Assembly (NCBI GenBank): GCA_047967505.1
Contig: CM106541.1
Direction: 5' to 3' (one strand)
DNA: 64,000 nt
Source: Dipteris shenzhenensis
Lineage: Eukaryota; Polypodiophyta; Polypodiopsida; Gleicheniales
The position numbers were made by a program, and so were the translations under genes. Positions 1 to 11,975 of the stretch are shown in pieces. The stretch's first letter is position 1. The number at the start of each line of letters is the position of its first letter. The notes beneath the pieces were generated by a model that had not been told where the DNA came from, made no database searches, and worked only from the letters and a program-made list of their open reading frames with translations.

Positions 1-63
1 GAAATTTTCTAACGTAAGTGAATAAAAATGTCATTCTAGTATAAGGAAAAACATTTCATCACG

Positions 64-297
64 TAAAACTTTCAACGATGGAAAATTTCAATCGGTGGAA
101 ATTTTTTCCCGTCGACAAAAATTATTATTTTTTCTCGTTGATGAAATTGGGGGGGGGGGTTTCCATCGATGAAATTTGGGATTCTAGAATCCCAAAATTC
201 ATCAATGAAAAAAAATTTTATCAACGGATTGAAATTTCCATCGATGAAAAAAAAAATCCCGCCGATGGAAATTTTTTGTCGCTGAAAGTTTTAAATG
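64..297. repeat. foldback repeat with short inverted words
   Basis: The outer arms (aaactttca near 66 and tgaaagttt near 286) are inverted copies. An inner hairpin around 160-210 is centred on a TCTAGA site, with arms reading CATCGATGAAATTTGGGATTC. The word CCATCGATGAAA and close variants recur in both orientations. It looks like a small foldback or MITE-like element. I see no coding capacity, and the open frame across it is just A/T-rich sequence. Confidence 0.55.
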
Positions 298-629
298 CGA
301 AGTCTTTTGAACAATATTTTTGTTCATTCATAAATCAAATTTCATATTTTTTCATATGAAATTTTTACTCTATTGAAAAAACTTTACTTTTTTTCTGGCA
401 AAAAAATCATTATGTTCACGCTTGTCAACATAGTGGATTCGAGAATCCAAAACTTCATGAAATCCAAAGCTCTAAATCAAAGAAATAGACTGAAACACAA
501 TAAATGATAAATTGTACTAATCAAGACCATTTACAATTTGACCATTTGAGTCGTTGGGCTTTTATCTAAATCTAGAGACATGCTTACTTTGAATAAACCT
601 CTTCTATGGTCCTGGACTCCATATATACC
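298..629. other. no gene seen
   Basis: A/T-rich stretch without a supportable open frame, repeat or RNA gene. Confidence 0.5.
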
Positions 630-1580
630 TACCCATCTTAATGTCAAAATATATTAAAATTCAACCATTTGATCAACTGTGTATAAAAAAGAAAAGTTGT
701 TTTGTTAGACAATGCACTAAAAGTGTTTCATCAAATTGTATTAGATCTTAAAGTCACATCATTTTATGAATTATCAATTTGTGGATACCATGCTATGTAC
801 AACAAGTATTCTAGAAATGTGTACTTATCCATGAGGGCAATGTTGTTACTTATGTGGAAGTCAATTCATAAAAAATTATTTCAGCTCAGGGGGGTCACTA
901 TGTATAAACCCTCTATATCACGTGCGTTTAAGGCAAATTTCTAAAATCCCTTATCTGTAAATTTTTCATTAATAAAATGTACCCTTTTTCTATACAAATC
1001 TGTAAATTTTTTTGAAAATTGTTTTAAATACTCCCTTATGTAAATTAACTTTTGTTAAATTTAGATATTAAAAACATCCTTCTGTTGAACTCACGTGATA
1101 GGGTTACATATAATGAGTGACCCCCCCGAGTATTTCAACCAATGGACTTCAGGAAACATATCATCTAGAGGTGCTTATACAATGCGATAAAAGAAAGAAA
1201 CAAAGGAATTCATCAATGTGTGGGCATGCTTGATTTATAGGATGTAGAAGTCCTTCTATATGGATTTGAGATAAAAATATATGGGCACTTGCATGAAAAA
1301 AATTGATATTTTAAAGCAAAAGCTCTAACGACTCTCTTAGTTGAATGAAGGAGTTTCTTCTTCTTTGCAATTTGTTGTCTTTTCCAAATTAAAGAAGAGA
1401 ACACTTTTTTCAATTGATAATACTAGACATTTTTGGGTTCTAGAGTAAAATTTAAGTAATATTTTATGCATTCTTTTTTCATAAAAGTACTAGTTTTTTA
1501 AAATGTTTGACATGAAGTGTATATTTTGTCCCTCTAATTTTGATGAAATGCACATTTTTTGGGATTTTTTCCAAAAATGG
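630..1580. repeat. dispersed repeat, copy 1
   Basis: Two blocks, about 630-770 and 1,265-1,580, match the reverse complement of 31,985-32,480. Shared stretches include the words around 'attcaaccatttgat', 'tgggcacttgcat' and 'ctcttagttgaatgaag'. In this copy the two blocks are separated by about 500 bp, which includes a MITE at 885-1,130. No protein is recognisable, so the nature of the parent element is unknown. Confidence 0.6.
885..1130. mobile_element. hAT-like MITE, copy A
   Basis: It begins CTCAGGGGGGTCAC and ends GTGACCCCCCCGAG, with imperfect terminal inverted repeats of about 40 bp. It is flanked by tatttcag and tatttcaa, an 8-bp target duplication with one mismatch. It belongs to the same family as the copies at 16,227, 17,617, 21,954 and 23,656. 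The 8-bp duplication points to mobilisation by a hAT-type transposase (inference). Confidence 0.85.
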
Positions 1581-1632
1581 AGTTGAGTTGTCATTTGCAT
1601 GATTTTGTTATCGTTTTTTATGACTCGGTGTT

Positions 1633-1850
1633 GGAGACTAAGTCTACTCCAAAGCACTACAAACTATAGAAGAAGTAGAGACTCAGTGTGTACACCTAGA
1701 GCACCACAGCCTCCATGGAAGCATCAGAAGAGTTGCCACAACCTCCACTTGCATTTATGGAAGAGGAGACTGAGTCTACTCTAAAATCCCTACACACTCC
1801 ATAAGAAGTAGAGACTCAGTGTACACCTAGAACACCACAACCTCCACTAG
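1633..1850. repeat. direct duplication, period about 137 bp
   Basis: Two copies of a segment reading 'aagtagagactcagtg..acacctaga.caccaca.cctcca' lie about 137 bp apart (near 1,671 and 1,806). A plus-strand frame gives repeated Pro/Thr/Glu-rich peptide (TPRxPQPP), which hints at decayed coding sequence, but stops break it and I cannot name it. Confidence 0.45.
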
Positions 1851-2465
1851 AAGCAATCATTACAAGTGCTATGTTGCATGTGAATCATGCATCCTAAAGA
1901 CTATAGAATATAGCAATTTATTCAAAAATATCAAAATTTTGTTCTATATATACATGCAGCCAAGTAATCATTCAAAAATAAGCTATAAGAGCTGCTCCTG
2001 AACCCAAGGACACACCTAAATGAGAATATTAGGCATGGATTAATGGGACTCCATTGTTGTGCTAAAGTGATGCATACCCATTTAAGGGCATGCTCCATAT
2101 CTTTTTTAATGTTTTTTGAAAACCAAAATGGATTGAAAATTTGGAATCCAAACTAGTGGGACTACTATGGTGGCTTTAAAACATTGATAGTTGCTGGTAT
2201 TCGTATCTAGATTCACCCTAAAATGGAAGAATTTGAAAAAGTGCAATTTGTGCATGTGCAAAGATCATTTAATAAATCCAACACTATTTACAATTTTGAA
2301 TTGTTTCTTTTTCCATGCACTTGCTTGCTATATGGCTCGTAAGTATGCCAAAGGTCCTTGCATTTCATAATACACAGCATCAAACTTGATAGAGTGCCCT
2401 TTGGCCTATTTGTGTTTTGAAGATTTTTAGGCCACATTGCACTTATTTGGGATGTCCAATTCTAC
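1851..2465. other. no gene seen
   Basis: A/T-rich sequence with no supportable gene or clear repeat. Confidence 0.45.
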
Positions 2466-2469
2466 TTAC

Positions 2470-5400
2470 GTGAATCTAGATAGAGGTTGCGAGATAGGAA
2501 AGCTAAAAAGCTAGGTCTAGGTACAAGGAATAGATTGTGGGTCGAGGAAAGCACTAGCACACGTATTGAAACAGCAATGGAAGACACTTTTATAACATCT
2601 GTGAAGGGAGAAACAATGAGAAGAAAGAAGAATCCTTGCAGAGCAATAGCAGGAAGTGGTTGTAGATGCATGCATTCGATCATTGCCATCGGAGCGATGT
2701 GGTGTCATGATTGGTGGGAGCATTCAAGGTAGCAACATCACGCAATTTAGGTGATTATAACCCTACCAACACCTCGAGAGATGCATGCACAAGAGGTGAT
2801 GCTCTCTAACCTAAGAAATGGCCCTCAGAAAGTGAAAGGGGTGCACAGCTTAGATCAACTAGCTGCAAAGAGGGCAACATTATCTATGTTGGTCTCCCCT
2901 GAAACAAAGGAGAAATGGCTTGGGCGCACATTGTCGAAGATGTTTTCAATCAAAAGGACCAACGTGGCTCCAAAGGTTGAATGTATCTGTAGAAGCAATG
3001 CACAATCATCTTGATTCGAGAAGTCTGTGGGCTTCAGCAGAACACAAGAAAACGAGAGACAGCCTAAGTGTAGAATTCATTGCTATAGTGACCACGTTTT
3101 GGCATGAAAATATAAGAGTTTCTCCAAATAGAAAGGACATCTGTAAAAGCGTACATTGTATCTTAGAAAGCACATCAGACAATGCAGATTAGTGGTGCCT
3201 AAACTAGCCGGATGGTTGTTTGTGATTGAGCTTTGGGATATTTTACTTGTTTCATTTCTTAAACAAGGCTTGGACTAAATATGGTTGGAGCATCATGAAA
3301 CTGTAGGCTAGTTCAACTCAATTTCTAGATATGTGATTGTCCTGAACTTGCGTCATTGAACAGACATCAATTGTTGTCCAACCTGGTAGCATGGTTCAAC
3401 AAAAATGAACAACGATATATTTCGCAATAGAATAGCGATATATTGTTATTTTGCTAAACCAGCTCGGTGGTTGGAACATCATGCAATCGTGCATGCTTCA
3501 GCTCAATCACTAGATATGTGATTGTCCTAAACCAGTGTGGTTGAAGAGACATTAATTGTTGACCAGCCTAGTGGTTGAAATTATTGTATTTCTTAGTACT
3601 TAAATTTAATTTCCTACTGTTTGGGTCATATGCCACTATTTCTAGACTAGGATGGCTTGGACTTAATGTGATTGTCCTAAATAGCCCAGTGTTATGGTTT
3701 AAGACAAATATCATTACGGATTGAAATTGTGAAATTCAAAAATGAAAAGCAATATATTGTTATTTTCTAATTGTGAAATTCAGAAATGAAAATAAATTTA
3801 CTTGTTATTGTCTCATATGTGAAGTTGAGACCATTAGGCTAAACCAGCCCAGTGGTTGAAATTGGAACACTATCATAAACCATCTCGATGGTTGCAATTG
3901 TGACTTTACTAAATGTATCTTAAACCAGTCCCATGGTTGACTATCCTAAACGTCTCCTAAACCAGCCCGATGGTTGAAATTGTTACTATCCTAAACCATC
4001 CCAATAGTTGAAATTGTGACTATCCTAAACTAGCGGAGTGGTTGAAATTTCTTTTGCTTCATTATATATGTTAATCAGGCTATGTTTTGTCTTGTTTTAG
4101 TAGGGCAAAAAGGGGCTCACTGTACTATTGTTTTATTTAAAAGAGGGCTCACTATTCTATTGTGTTCCCGCATGTTGGGTCAGCAGACGGAGTTGTATCT
4201 CAAGTTTATGGATCAGAATCCAGACATTTCAATTAGGCAGAGGTGCTTTGAGTATTGTAAGCCCTAGTACATCAAGAAACTCAAAGACAAGAATGTTTGT
4301 TGTTGCAAAACACACATAAGCTTTGACCTGGCCTAGCAAGGTATGAATGACGAGATTTGGTCATGTTGGAGCATTGCTCCATGGGGATCGATGCTCATGC
4401 CTTAACGATAAATGCATAGTCTGTAGGCCACCTAGATCCTCATCATATGTGGCAAGGGAGAGCAAGTTTGTATTGTAGCCTAAGGTCTCTGTGGGAGCTA
4501 GTGGTGTGTCCAAAGGGAGACCATGAGTGGCACCACAATGAATGCATTCGTGGCACATGCAAGCATTACAGTTTGAAGATGAAGAAGAAGACATTTCATG
4601 TCTATCCAAATGAAATGAGGGAAGACAACCATGCTCTAAAATGGAGGAGATTTGAAAATGTCAATGTTGAAGGATCCAATAAAAAGAGATGGCTACTGTC
4701 ACATAAGAGCACTCAGCCAAGGGAGCTTATAGGGCACGTGGTTCAATCCATCCCAAAATATGTGCTTCACAATTTCATGGTGGACAGCTAGCAGGATAAG
4801 CAGTTCAAGACGTGCCTTGCTAAATTTCCCCATGATACTATTGTCTCGATAATAGATTTTGCTGAAAAATATTCATTTCAAGAACAAGAGATATAAAGTG
4901 CTCCTTGGTACAACAAGCAGATAACAATTCTTGTGCATATCACATACATTTATTTACTTGATTCTTATATGCCTGATGCTAATCTGGTTTCCTGACTCAC
5001 ATGAGTCCAGGTCAGTGCAACACACATACCATTTCTACATTTTAGATGATAGGGAACATGACACCTTATTTGTGCAACATGCTTTTCTACTGCATTGGGA
5101 ATGGCTGAAAAATGAAAATCCCGAGTAGAAAATATAAAAAACATTAGATGTGGTCAGATGGTGCTACCTCTGAATTTAAATTAGCCCGTGGATTCTATTT
5201 TGTCTCAAGGCTAAAATCCTTGATCAGTCTAGACATGATGTGGAATTTCTTTGGGTCTAGCCATGGCAAGGGTGAACATGATGGATGTGGTGCTATTATT
5301 AATTAAGATCTATTTAAACACCACAATTAACATGCCCTGAAGAAAAACTCAATGATGCTGATGATGTTGTAACATGGCTTACAGCCAACCTCTCCACAGG

Positions 5401-5810
5401 TGCACATTCTACATGCAGTAAACAAAGCCTTAAGAATAGTGTAGTACATAGAGTGTTCCATTAATATTAAGTGAAAGTGGATGAAGTGCAAAGGATACTT
5501 TTTGTTGCAGTGCACAAAATCTAAGCAAAGTTGAGGAAGCATTTAAGGATAATTGGGGAACAACCTATGAGAAGTGGGATGTAGTAGTAGTCGGAGCTTT
5601 TTGGTACAAAAAAACATCCAAGAGAGGTCACTACTACATAAGAGTCTACAAACATTTGTGTACTCTCATCTAGTAAGAGCTATTAAGTTCCAAGTGCAAC
5701 CTTTTCCATAATGAAAGAAGGGCAAGAGTGTCTTAAAAATCGATTTAGACATTCATGAGCACATCTTGGGGTGCCTTGGAGCAGTAGACGAGGATGACTG
5801 AGATAGTACT
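2470..5810 (+). pseudogene. decayed DDE transposase, relative of the 26.2-29.1 kb gene
   Basis: Broken reading frames align in order with the whole protein encoded at 26,247-29,147. LWASAEHKKTRDSLSVEFI (about 3,028) matches LWASSGRAPRCDRLLDDST. QQTELYLKFMDQNPDISIRQ (about 4,181) matches TQTELYTQFVETHPEFKIGQ. The Cys-rich VCCCKTHISF (about 4,295) matches TCCCRYHVDF. TIVSIIDFAEKYSFQ (about 4,843) carries the first catalytic Asp, and SSHGKGEHDGCGA (about 5,258) the GHGKGxxDG motif. A C-terminal match spans about 5,580-5,800. Many stops and frameshifts make it dead. At about 4,921 it lacks the 90-bp intron present in the intact gene. An insert of about 900 bp (3,200-4,060) of tandem repeats interrupts it. 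Confidence 0.8.
3200..4060. repeat. degenerate tandem repeat (cctaaaccagcccagtggttg family)
   Basis: The phrase 'taaaccagcccagtggttgaaattg' with variants recurs many times, most densely at 3,835-4,050 where the spacing is about 40-60 bp. It sits inside the transposase relic, between blocks matching adjacent parts of the intact protein. It is therefore either a later insertion or an expanded intron. Confidence 0.7.
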
Positions 5811-5889
5811 AAGAAAATGTAGTCTCATTATAAGGAAACAATATTCCAGGTATCTTAGAAAATGAAAAATGTATTTGCAACTATGCTTC

Positions 5890-6150
5890 TTTTAGTAAAT
5901 CCTAAACTAGCCATCACATTTGTTTTTGTAAATCCCAAATGATAAATCCCATGCTTGTTTTTGGTATATCCCAAACAACCACCGTGCTAATCTTATTAAA
6001 TCCCATAGTTACTTGTTTTTAGTATATCCCAAACAACCACCACGTTGGTTTTATTAAATCACATAGCTATTTGTTTTTAGTATATCCCAAACATTCACCC
6101 GCTGGTTTTATTAAACTATTTTTTGTAAATCCCAAACGATAAATCCCATG
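5890..6150. repeat. tandem repeat, period about 60 bp
   Basis: Units contain 'tgtttttagtatatcccaaac' and 'ccaccacgttggttttattaaatc', repeated about four times with divergence. The array ends next to the CACTA terminus at 6,158. No coding signal. Confidence 0.6.
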
Positions 6151-6239
6151 CTTGTTTCACTATTACACACGCATCCTATTGCGACCTTTACGTACCGATG
6201 TTTAGCGCCCGCTTAGCGTTAATCGTCGTTATAAAAATC

Positions 6240-6475
6240 GGGTTTCGTAAATCGTCACTATATAGCGACTTTTGGCAAAAGTCGCTATATAGCGACCTTC
6301 TTAGTGTCGCTATATAGCGACTTTTAAAAGTCGCTATATAGCGACCTTCTTAGTGTCGCTATATAGCGACTTTTAAAAGTCGCTATATATAGTGACCTTC
6401 TTAAAAGTCGCTGTATAGCGACTTTTAAAAGTCGCTATATAGCGACACTGAGACAAAATATTATAGCGACGTTTT
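6240..6475. repeat. subterminal repeats of E1 (gtcgctatatagcgac)
   Basis: The 16-bp palindrome GTCGCTATATAGCGAC and half-site variants are packed at short intervals, partly as nested palindromes (aaaagtcgctatatagcgac). In En/Spm elements such subterminal arrays bind the element's TnpA protein. That role is inferred here from position. Confidence 0.8.
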
Positions 6476-6644
6476 TACAGAGAGGTTTTTTTTTTTTTAA
6501 AGGCCTTAAAATTTAGTTTTTTCCAATGACAAAATTTTTTAAAATTTCATACATGTTTGAGCTCATAGAGAATAAAAAAATGAGAGCATGTACATCAAGC
6601 CTTTGAAGCTCATATATTCATGTCCAAGTTTGAGATGAGAAAAA

Positions 6645-9600
6645 TCAAATAAGAGCATTTACATCAACTGTTTGAGCCAAGTCTAAGGCGCCAAGCAAGT
6701 CTATCTCCAACTCTATACCGAGTTGATCTCCTATATCATCATCGTACTCTAGTATCGTACGTTCACCTAAAAGTATTTGATCATCTTCTTCAATAAAGCT
6801 TAAGTGTGGTGATTGATCTTGATGATTGTTGTCTTCCTCGTCAATATCGTGATCTCCATCCTCCTCCCGTGCAATGTCATTATGCGCATCTTCCTCTTGC
6901 CTCATATGGTGATCTACATCTTCTTCGCTAGATTCATCAATTGGATCCGGCATTGGTAGTGGCATCTCCATATCCACATCTCGATCTTCAAAAATTTGCT
7001 TACTTCATGGTGCAACTTGGATCACGTACCACCATCTTGGATTAGAACGATCCGGATGAAAAACCACCTGTATTGAAGATGGGTGCCAAATGTCATCAAT
7101 TATATATATATCAATGGACTTTAAAAATGAAAGCTTCGACTAATTAAATCATTAGTATGCACCTGCTCACAGTGCTCGGGAAGAACAAAGTATCACTTTC
7201 ATCGGTCCAATGTTTGGTGGAGTCTATTGCAAAGAGACCGCTACTATCTTTTCTCACTGTCGCATGGGGACCATTGTAAGTAATTCTAAACCATTTTACA
7301 TCAAGAATGAAAATAGTAAATCATCTAAAATCAATTTCATAGATGTCGCGTATGGTTCCACAATAATCCAACTGTGAGGAGAGAAGATTGGTATCCGAAG
7401 CACTTGCTCGGCTATCTTGTGTGAAGTTAGCCATGACTCCACAATCATACGTGACTCTTTGAATCGATGCGTTCCACGTGAAAATGTCGTCCATATGACC
7501 ATAATGCACTGTACTTTTTGTACTGTAAAAGAGCATCATTAAAACAATGAAGATGCACCTATTTTATAGCATATATTGCCACAAATAATTACTTAATTAT
7601 GTCAAGAGATAAGAAACTTACATGCACCATACATCCAGATGATAAGTCCCGCTCGTGCTCGTTTATTGTCTATCCATCACGTTCGGCTTTACGTACAGCC
7701 AGTTGTAGCCAATCAAGTGACATGTGAGTAGGGAGAAGAGCCAGATCTCGTGGATATGGTTGTGATCGCCTGTACATTACTCTGAATCTCGTCCTTGCAT
7801 TTATTCTTTCTGCTTTGGCCACTTCATATCTCTCAATCCACTTCTGCATCTCAGGGCTATTGAGGATACAAGACTTATTGAATTTCTCCATTTGCTCTTC
7901 GCTCATCTTTCTTTCAATCCCTTTTCCTTGGGGGACGTCGCCAATGATGCGATCATCATCCTTGTTGTGCCAAGCTTGCCGCATATCAGGATCCGTGGAT
8001 GCAAGAAACTCTGTGATATATACTAATGACTCTTGCACAAGCCATCCCTCTGCCATGCTTGCTTCCGGTCTTGCTCTTTGTCTTACAAACCCCTTTAAAG
8101 TTTTCATAAACTGCTCGAGAAAAAACATCCATCGATTATGAATGGTACCTGCTATAGCCACCTCATCAACTATGTGCACAAGCAAGTGGACTTGAGTTGT
8201 CATAATGCTTGAGGGAAAGTGCTTCTCAAGCAAGCATACGGCTTTGATGGATTCCACCCTAGCCTTCTCGATGCTTGATATAGAGATCTCTTTTCGAGAT
8301 ATCCACCTATTTCACATGTCCACGCATATGTAAGATATTTGAGATATCTACCTATTTCACATGTCCATGAAGAAAATACATAATGCGAATTGATAGTAAG
8401 CATACCTCACAATACCACAGATCTTGAATATAGCATTTCTAACATCTTCTTGTAAGCACCCTTTTATTGTAATTGGAAGGATGAACTATCAAAGCAACAA
8501 TGAAATCATGTCAACAATATAACATAATAATAATTACGCTAACGCATCACTATTATCGGTACACTAATTCTACTTAGAATACCTGTAAGACCTTGTGCCA
8601 ATCATGGGACTTGAGGCCACTAAGCTTATTGTCCTTTGAAAATGCTCCTTTCAAGCAATGCATGTACCCTGTCGGTGTTTGAAAAGAGGCAATGTCTGCC
8701 TTGATCGCTGCCTCCTCCCTCGTAGAGAGGATCCACTTTGCTTTCGGGAGGACAACTTTTCCTGAAGCATGCACTTGGGGCCACAAACTAGACATCCTAT
8801 TCATAGCACGCAAGTCTTCTCACACTCCTCTCGAGTCCTTGGAACCAATCAAGTGTGCCCAAATGGTAGCCCCCACATTCTTGAAGATATGCATGGGATC
8901 CAAGAGATGATTGATTTGTAACTGACCCCAATAAGGAAGCTTGTGAAAGATCGATAGCCTCTTCATACCAAGAGGAGGTTCCTCTCCTTTCTCCCTCCAA
9001 GCTTGAATCCAATCACTTGCTTTCAAATATGATGGTGGTGGATCAAGCTGACCTCCACGTGCAAGATGGTCAAGCGGAAGGTATCGAGCATGACCTTCAT
9101 AAACATTTTTCCTCATATGTTTGGAGTAGCGTGCAAGCGATTTCAGAGCGGGTCCACAAACAGGACAAGCATGGTACCCACTTGTAACAAGTCCTGCACG
9201 CGTGCATGAATATGTTAGTACAAGACATGCGTGCAAAAGAGAGTAAAAAAAGCATAATCCCTCATTGTACATGTAAAGACATAACCACGTACCTGTGCAC
9301 TCTCCATATCCTGGGTAGTCATGCATGGTCCACATCAAGATACCCCTGACCAAAATATCATTGGTATGCCTAGGAGCTCTGGAAATATCGAAGACCTGCA
9401 CTCCTCTCCATAATATCTGTAACTCCTCTATCAAAGGTGCCATGTACACGTCCATGTTTTTTGCCTTGTACTTTCCTGGCACAAGTAGTGCAAGCATGAG
9501 GTGTCCCTTTTTTATTGTTAGCCATGGTGGGATATTGTAATTCACCACGACTATGGGCCATGTCGACCAAGATGTCGAGCGTAATCCGAAAGGATTCACG

Positions 9601-10688
9601 CCGTCCATGGCTAGCCCAAGATGTAAGTTGCGTGGCTCTCTCGCAAAGTCTGGCCACTAATTATCTATGTGCTTCCAAGCTACACAATCTACGGGAATCC
9701 TCAATGTGTGATCAGTGGACCGATGAGATGCATGCCATGTCATCAACTCCGCTAATGGATTTGCATCGAAACATGTGTTGTATTCTTGCAATGATGGGAA
9801 AGTGTCTTAAGACCTTTACCGGTATCCGCTCACCCTGCAAGTCATCTCTATATCATTGTTCCCCACACTTTGGACAACTAGCCAAATCTCCATGCTCACG
9901 ACGAAAGAGAATACAATCATTATGGCAAGCATGGATGGTATCATAATCCATACCCACCATTGTTAGCATCTTTTTCGCTTCATCTCTTGATGCGGGCATG
10001 GTATTTGGTGCAGGCAACATCTTCTGGAGCAACCTATGACAAAGACACTATCCAAATGATGATTCTCAAAACAAACAATATCCAAATAATGAGTCAAATT
10101 AATGCAAGGGCTAACCTCATTAAGGCCGAGACACTTGTATCCGACCACCCATACTGTACTTGTAGATTCAAGATTGAGAGACAAGCACGTAGTTTAGACA
10201 TCCTAGCACCCTCGTACAATTGTGTTGATTGCAACTCTCGCATTTTGACCTCAGACTCTGACATCACGTGTACGTGGGATGTAGTGCCCCTAAAAATGGA
10301 ATCCATCATGTCGACCATACCCTCGTCGTCATCCGGGAGACTATAGTCTTGTTGAAAGTGAGAAGGTATATGTGTACCCTCGTCACCCTCCTCATCCTGT
10401 CATAAGCTCATTCGTGTAAATATAAGATCTTCTATTTCCTGGTATACAATAAGATTGCGAACTTAAATAGCTTTGACTTACCGATGATCCATCAACATGT
10501 GCAACACCAACGGGGGGTACTGGTTCTGGCTCCTCCCCATACATCCGCAAGTGGCGCATGATAATATGACGTTGATGTCGTACTTCTCGCTTGCAATGAG
10601 TGCAATGATAGTATAACCTCTCCGTAAGCCACTTCGTGCTCCTGGGCATTGGCACATCATCGGATGAGCTTCCACTCGTCCCTTCCAT
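6645..10688 (-). pseudogene. CACTA transposase Tnp2, broken
   Basis: Reading on the minus strand from 10,688, the start region has a Cys/His pattern (YYHCTHCKREVRHQRH). Then come HACHNDCILFRREHGDLASC (about 9,900), the Tnp2 core MDGVNPFGLRSTSWSTWPIV (9,608 down to 8,820), the domain commonly called DUF4218 (HLLVHIVDEVA, 8,257-7,670), a DUF4216-like part (about 7,540-7,100) and an acidic tail (6,977-6,645). These are the domains of plant Tnp2 proteins in their usual order. In-frame stops near 9,853 and 9,656 and a frameshift between them break the core, so it cannot make a full transposase as it stands. Intron positions are not resolved. Confidence 0.85.
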
Positions 10689-10899
10689 CTACACTTATAA
10701 AATCACAACATAAGCATGAAGAGGAGATATTGACAATTATAAGCATAGCATCTTTAATTTGAGCTTCTCTTGAGGCCATATAAAAAGAATGACGGTAAGG
10801 ATTGAAACAAAAAATCCTATATAGTAAGAGGAGATATTGACAATTATAAGCATAGCATGTTAGAGCTTCACATGAGGTCATATAAAAAAAATGAACAGT

Positions 10900-11035
10900 A
10901 AGCGTCGCTATATAGCGACGCTCTTTTCTGTCGCTATATAGCGACGCTCTTTTCTGTCACTATATAGCGACGTTTTTAATTAAAAACGTCGCTATATAGC
11001 GACGAATAAGCATCGCTATATAACGACGCTGTGGG
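10900..11035. promoter_or_regulatory. repeat block upstream of E1 tnp2
   Basis: Several gtcgctatatagcgacg units, some inverted around aattaaaaacgtc, lie about 220 bp upstream of the tnp2 start. The matching region in the 52.9-60.5 kb element lies between two divergent genes, so this is probably the element's central control region. Confidence 0.55.
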
Positions 11036-11040
11036 TTAAA

Positions 11041-11560
11041 ACCCGAAACACCGAAACGCGCGGCGTTTTGCTCAATCCATTCCCTAATCTCTCAAGTAAG
11101 CAACCCAAAATCTCCTCCCACCTATTTTCGACGACCTCCCATCTATTCCAATCAACCTCTCACTCTATTTTCCACTCCTCACCCTTCTCCTACCTCTTGT
11201 ACTCCAAATCTCTCCTTTTCCCTCTTTGGTTTCCTGAAAGAAAGTTCTTCAAGAGGTGAGTTTGTTTCAACAATGTAGGTTGTTTGTTTGTTAGCTTTAG
11301 TTTTGTGAGTGTTTCTACTTGTATTGCTAAACCTGTAAACTAGTTTTCATGCTTGATTTGAAAGGATTGAAACAAAAAACGAGATTTCAAGAAAGAAAGA
11401 AAGAAAACTCACCTCTTTTTTCTGTATATCTCTTCCTTCTCTTTCTCCTTGTCTCCTCAATCTCCTCCTTTCCTTGTCTCCTCAATCTCCTCCCTTCAAG
11501 AAGTTGCTTCTGTAATCTCCTCTTTCCACTAACATCTTATTTGAAAAAATGGGTTGTTTT
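11041..11560 (+). other. possible 5' leader of a lost CACTA ORF1
   Basis: Pyrimidine-rich sequence with good splice-donor words (caagtaag at about 11,094 and gaggtgag at about 11,253). It lies where the related element at 57,400-58,430 has the leader and leader intron of its ORF1 gene. No ORF1 protein follows. I infer that the ORF1 end of E1 was lost or displaced. Confidence 0.3.
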
Positions 11561-11656
11561 CTCTCTTTTGTAGGGCCAGTCCACTACACCGAGCGGGACA
11601 TACTCTCTCTTTTGTAGGGCCAGTCCACTACACCGAGTGGGACATACTTTTACAGG
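11560..11656. repeat. direct duplication of about 46 bp
   Basis: The segment beginning 'tctctcttttgtagggccag' and running through 'cactacaccgagcgggacatac' occurs twice in direct succession with one base difference (gcg versus gtg). Each copy contains tttgtag, a possible splice acceptor. Confidence 0.75.
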
Positions 11657-11707
11657 TAAGTGCTTCCTCTTCTTTCCATTTATTATTTTTGTTATTTGCA
11701 TTGGCCT

Positions 11708-11734
11708 GCAGCTAGCGCCTTAAGCGCTAGCTGC
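11708..11734. repeat. short perfect palindrome
   Basis: The arms GCAGCTAGCG and CGCTAGCTGC flank a 7-base centre. It lies just before the pyrimidine tract and satellite. Function unknown. Confidence 0.7.
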
Positions 11735-11744
11735 AATGATGGGC

Positions 11745-11975
11745 GTAGGAACCCTCTCTTCCCCTCTCTCTCTTTCCTTCTTCCCCCTTCTCTTTTTCTC
11801 CTTTTTCCCCCTTCTCTTTTTTCCCTCTTCTCTTATTCTCTCTTTCCCCCTTCTCTCTTTCCCCCTCATCTCTTTTCCCTTCTCTCTTTCCTTTCCCTCT
11901 TATTCTCTATTTCCTTTCCCTCTTATTCTCTTATGCTTATGCTTCTCTCATTCCCCCTTCTCTCATTCGCATAAG
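11745..11975. repeat. polypyrimidine tract
   Basis: About 230 bp of almost pure C/T (ccttctctttttctcc and variants) leads directly into the satellite, which shares the word ccttctctttttc. It probably seeded or was swept into the array. Confidence 0.7.

Larger units (their letters stand above)
6158..11040 (-). mobile_element. CACTA (En/Spm) element E1, right end not found
   Basis: The left end reads CACTATTACACACGCATCC, the expected CACTA start, and is followed by a dense block of gtcgctatatagcgac repeats (6,240-6,475). A broken tnp2 gene lies on the minus strand, followed by a second block of the same repeats at 10,900-11,035. By analogy with the better preserved CACTA copy at 52,933-60,535, an ORF1 gene should follow rightward on the plus strand. 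Instead there are pyrimidine-rich tracts and a satellite. I found no inverted copy of the left end, so the true right boundary is unknown. Confidence 0.75.

Noticed and set aside
9515-9946. 143-codon plus-strand frame
   Set aside because: Antisense to the Tnp2 core of E1.
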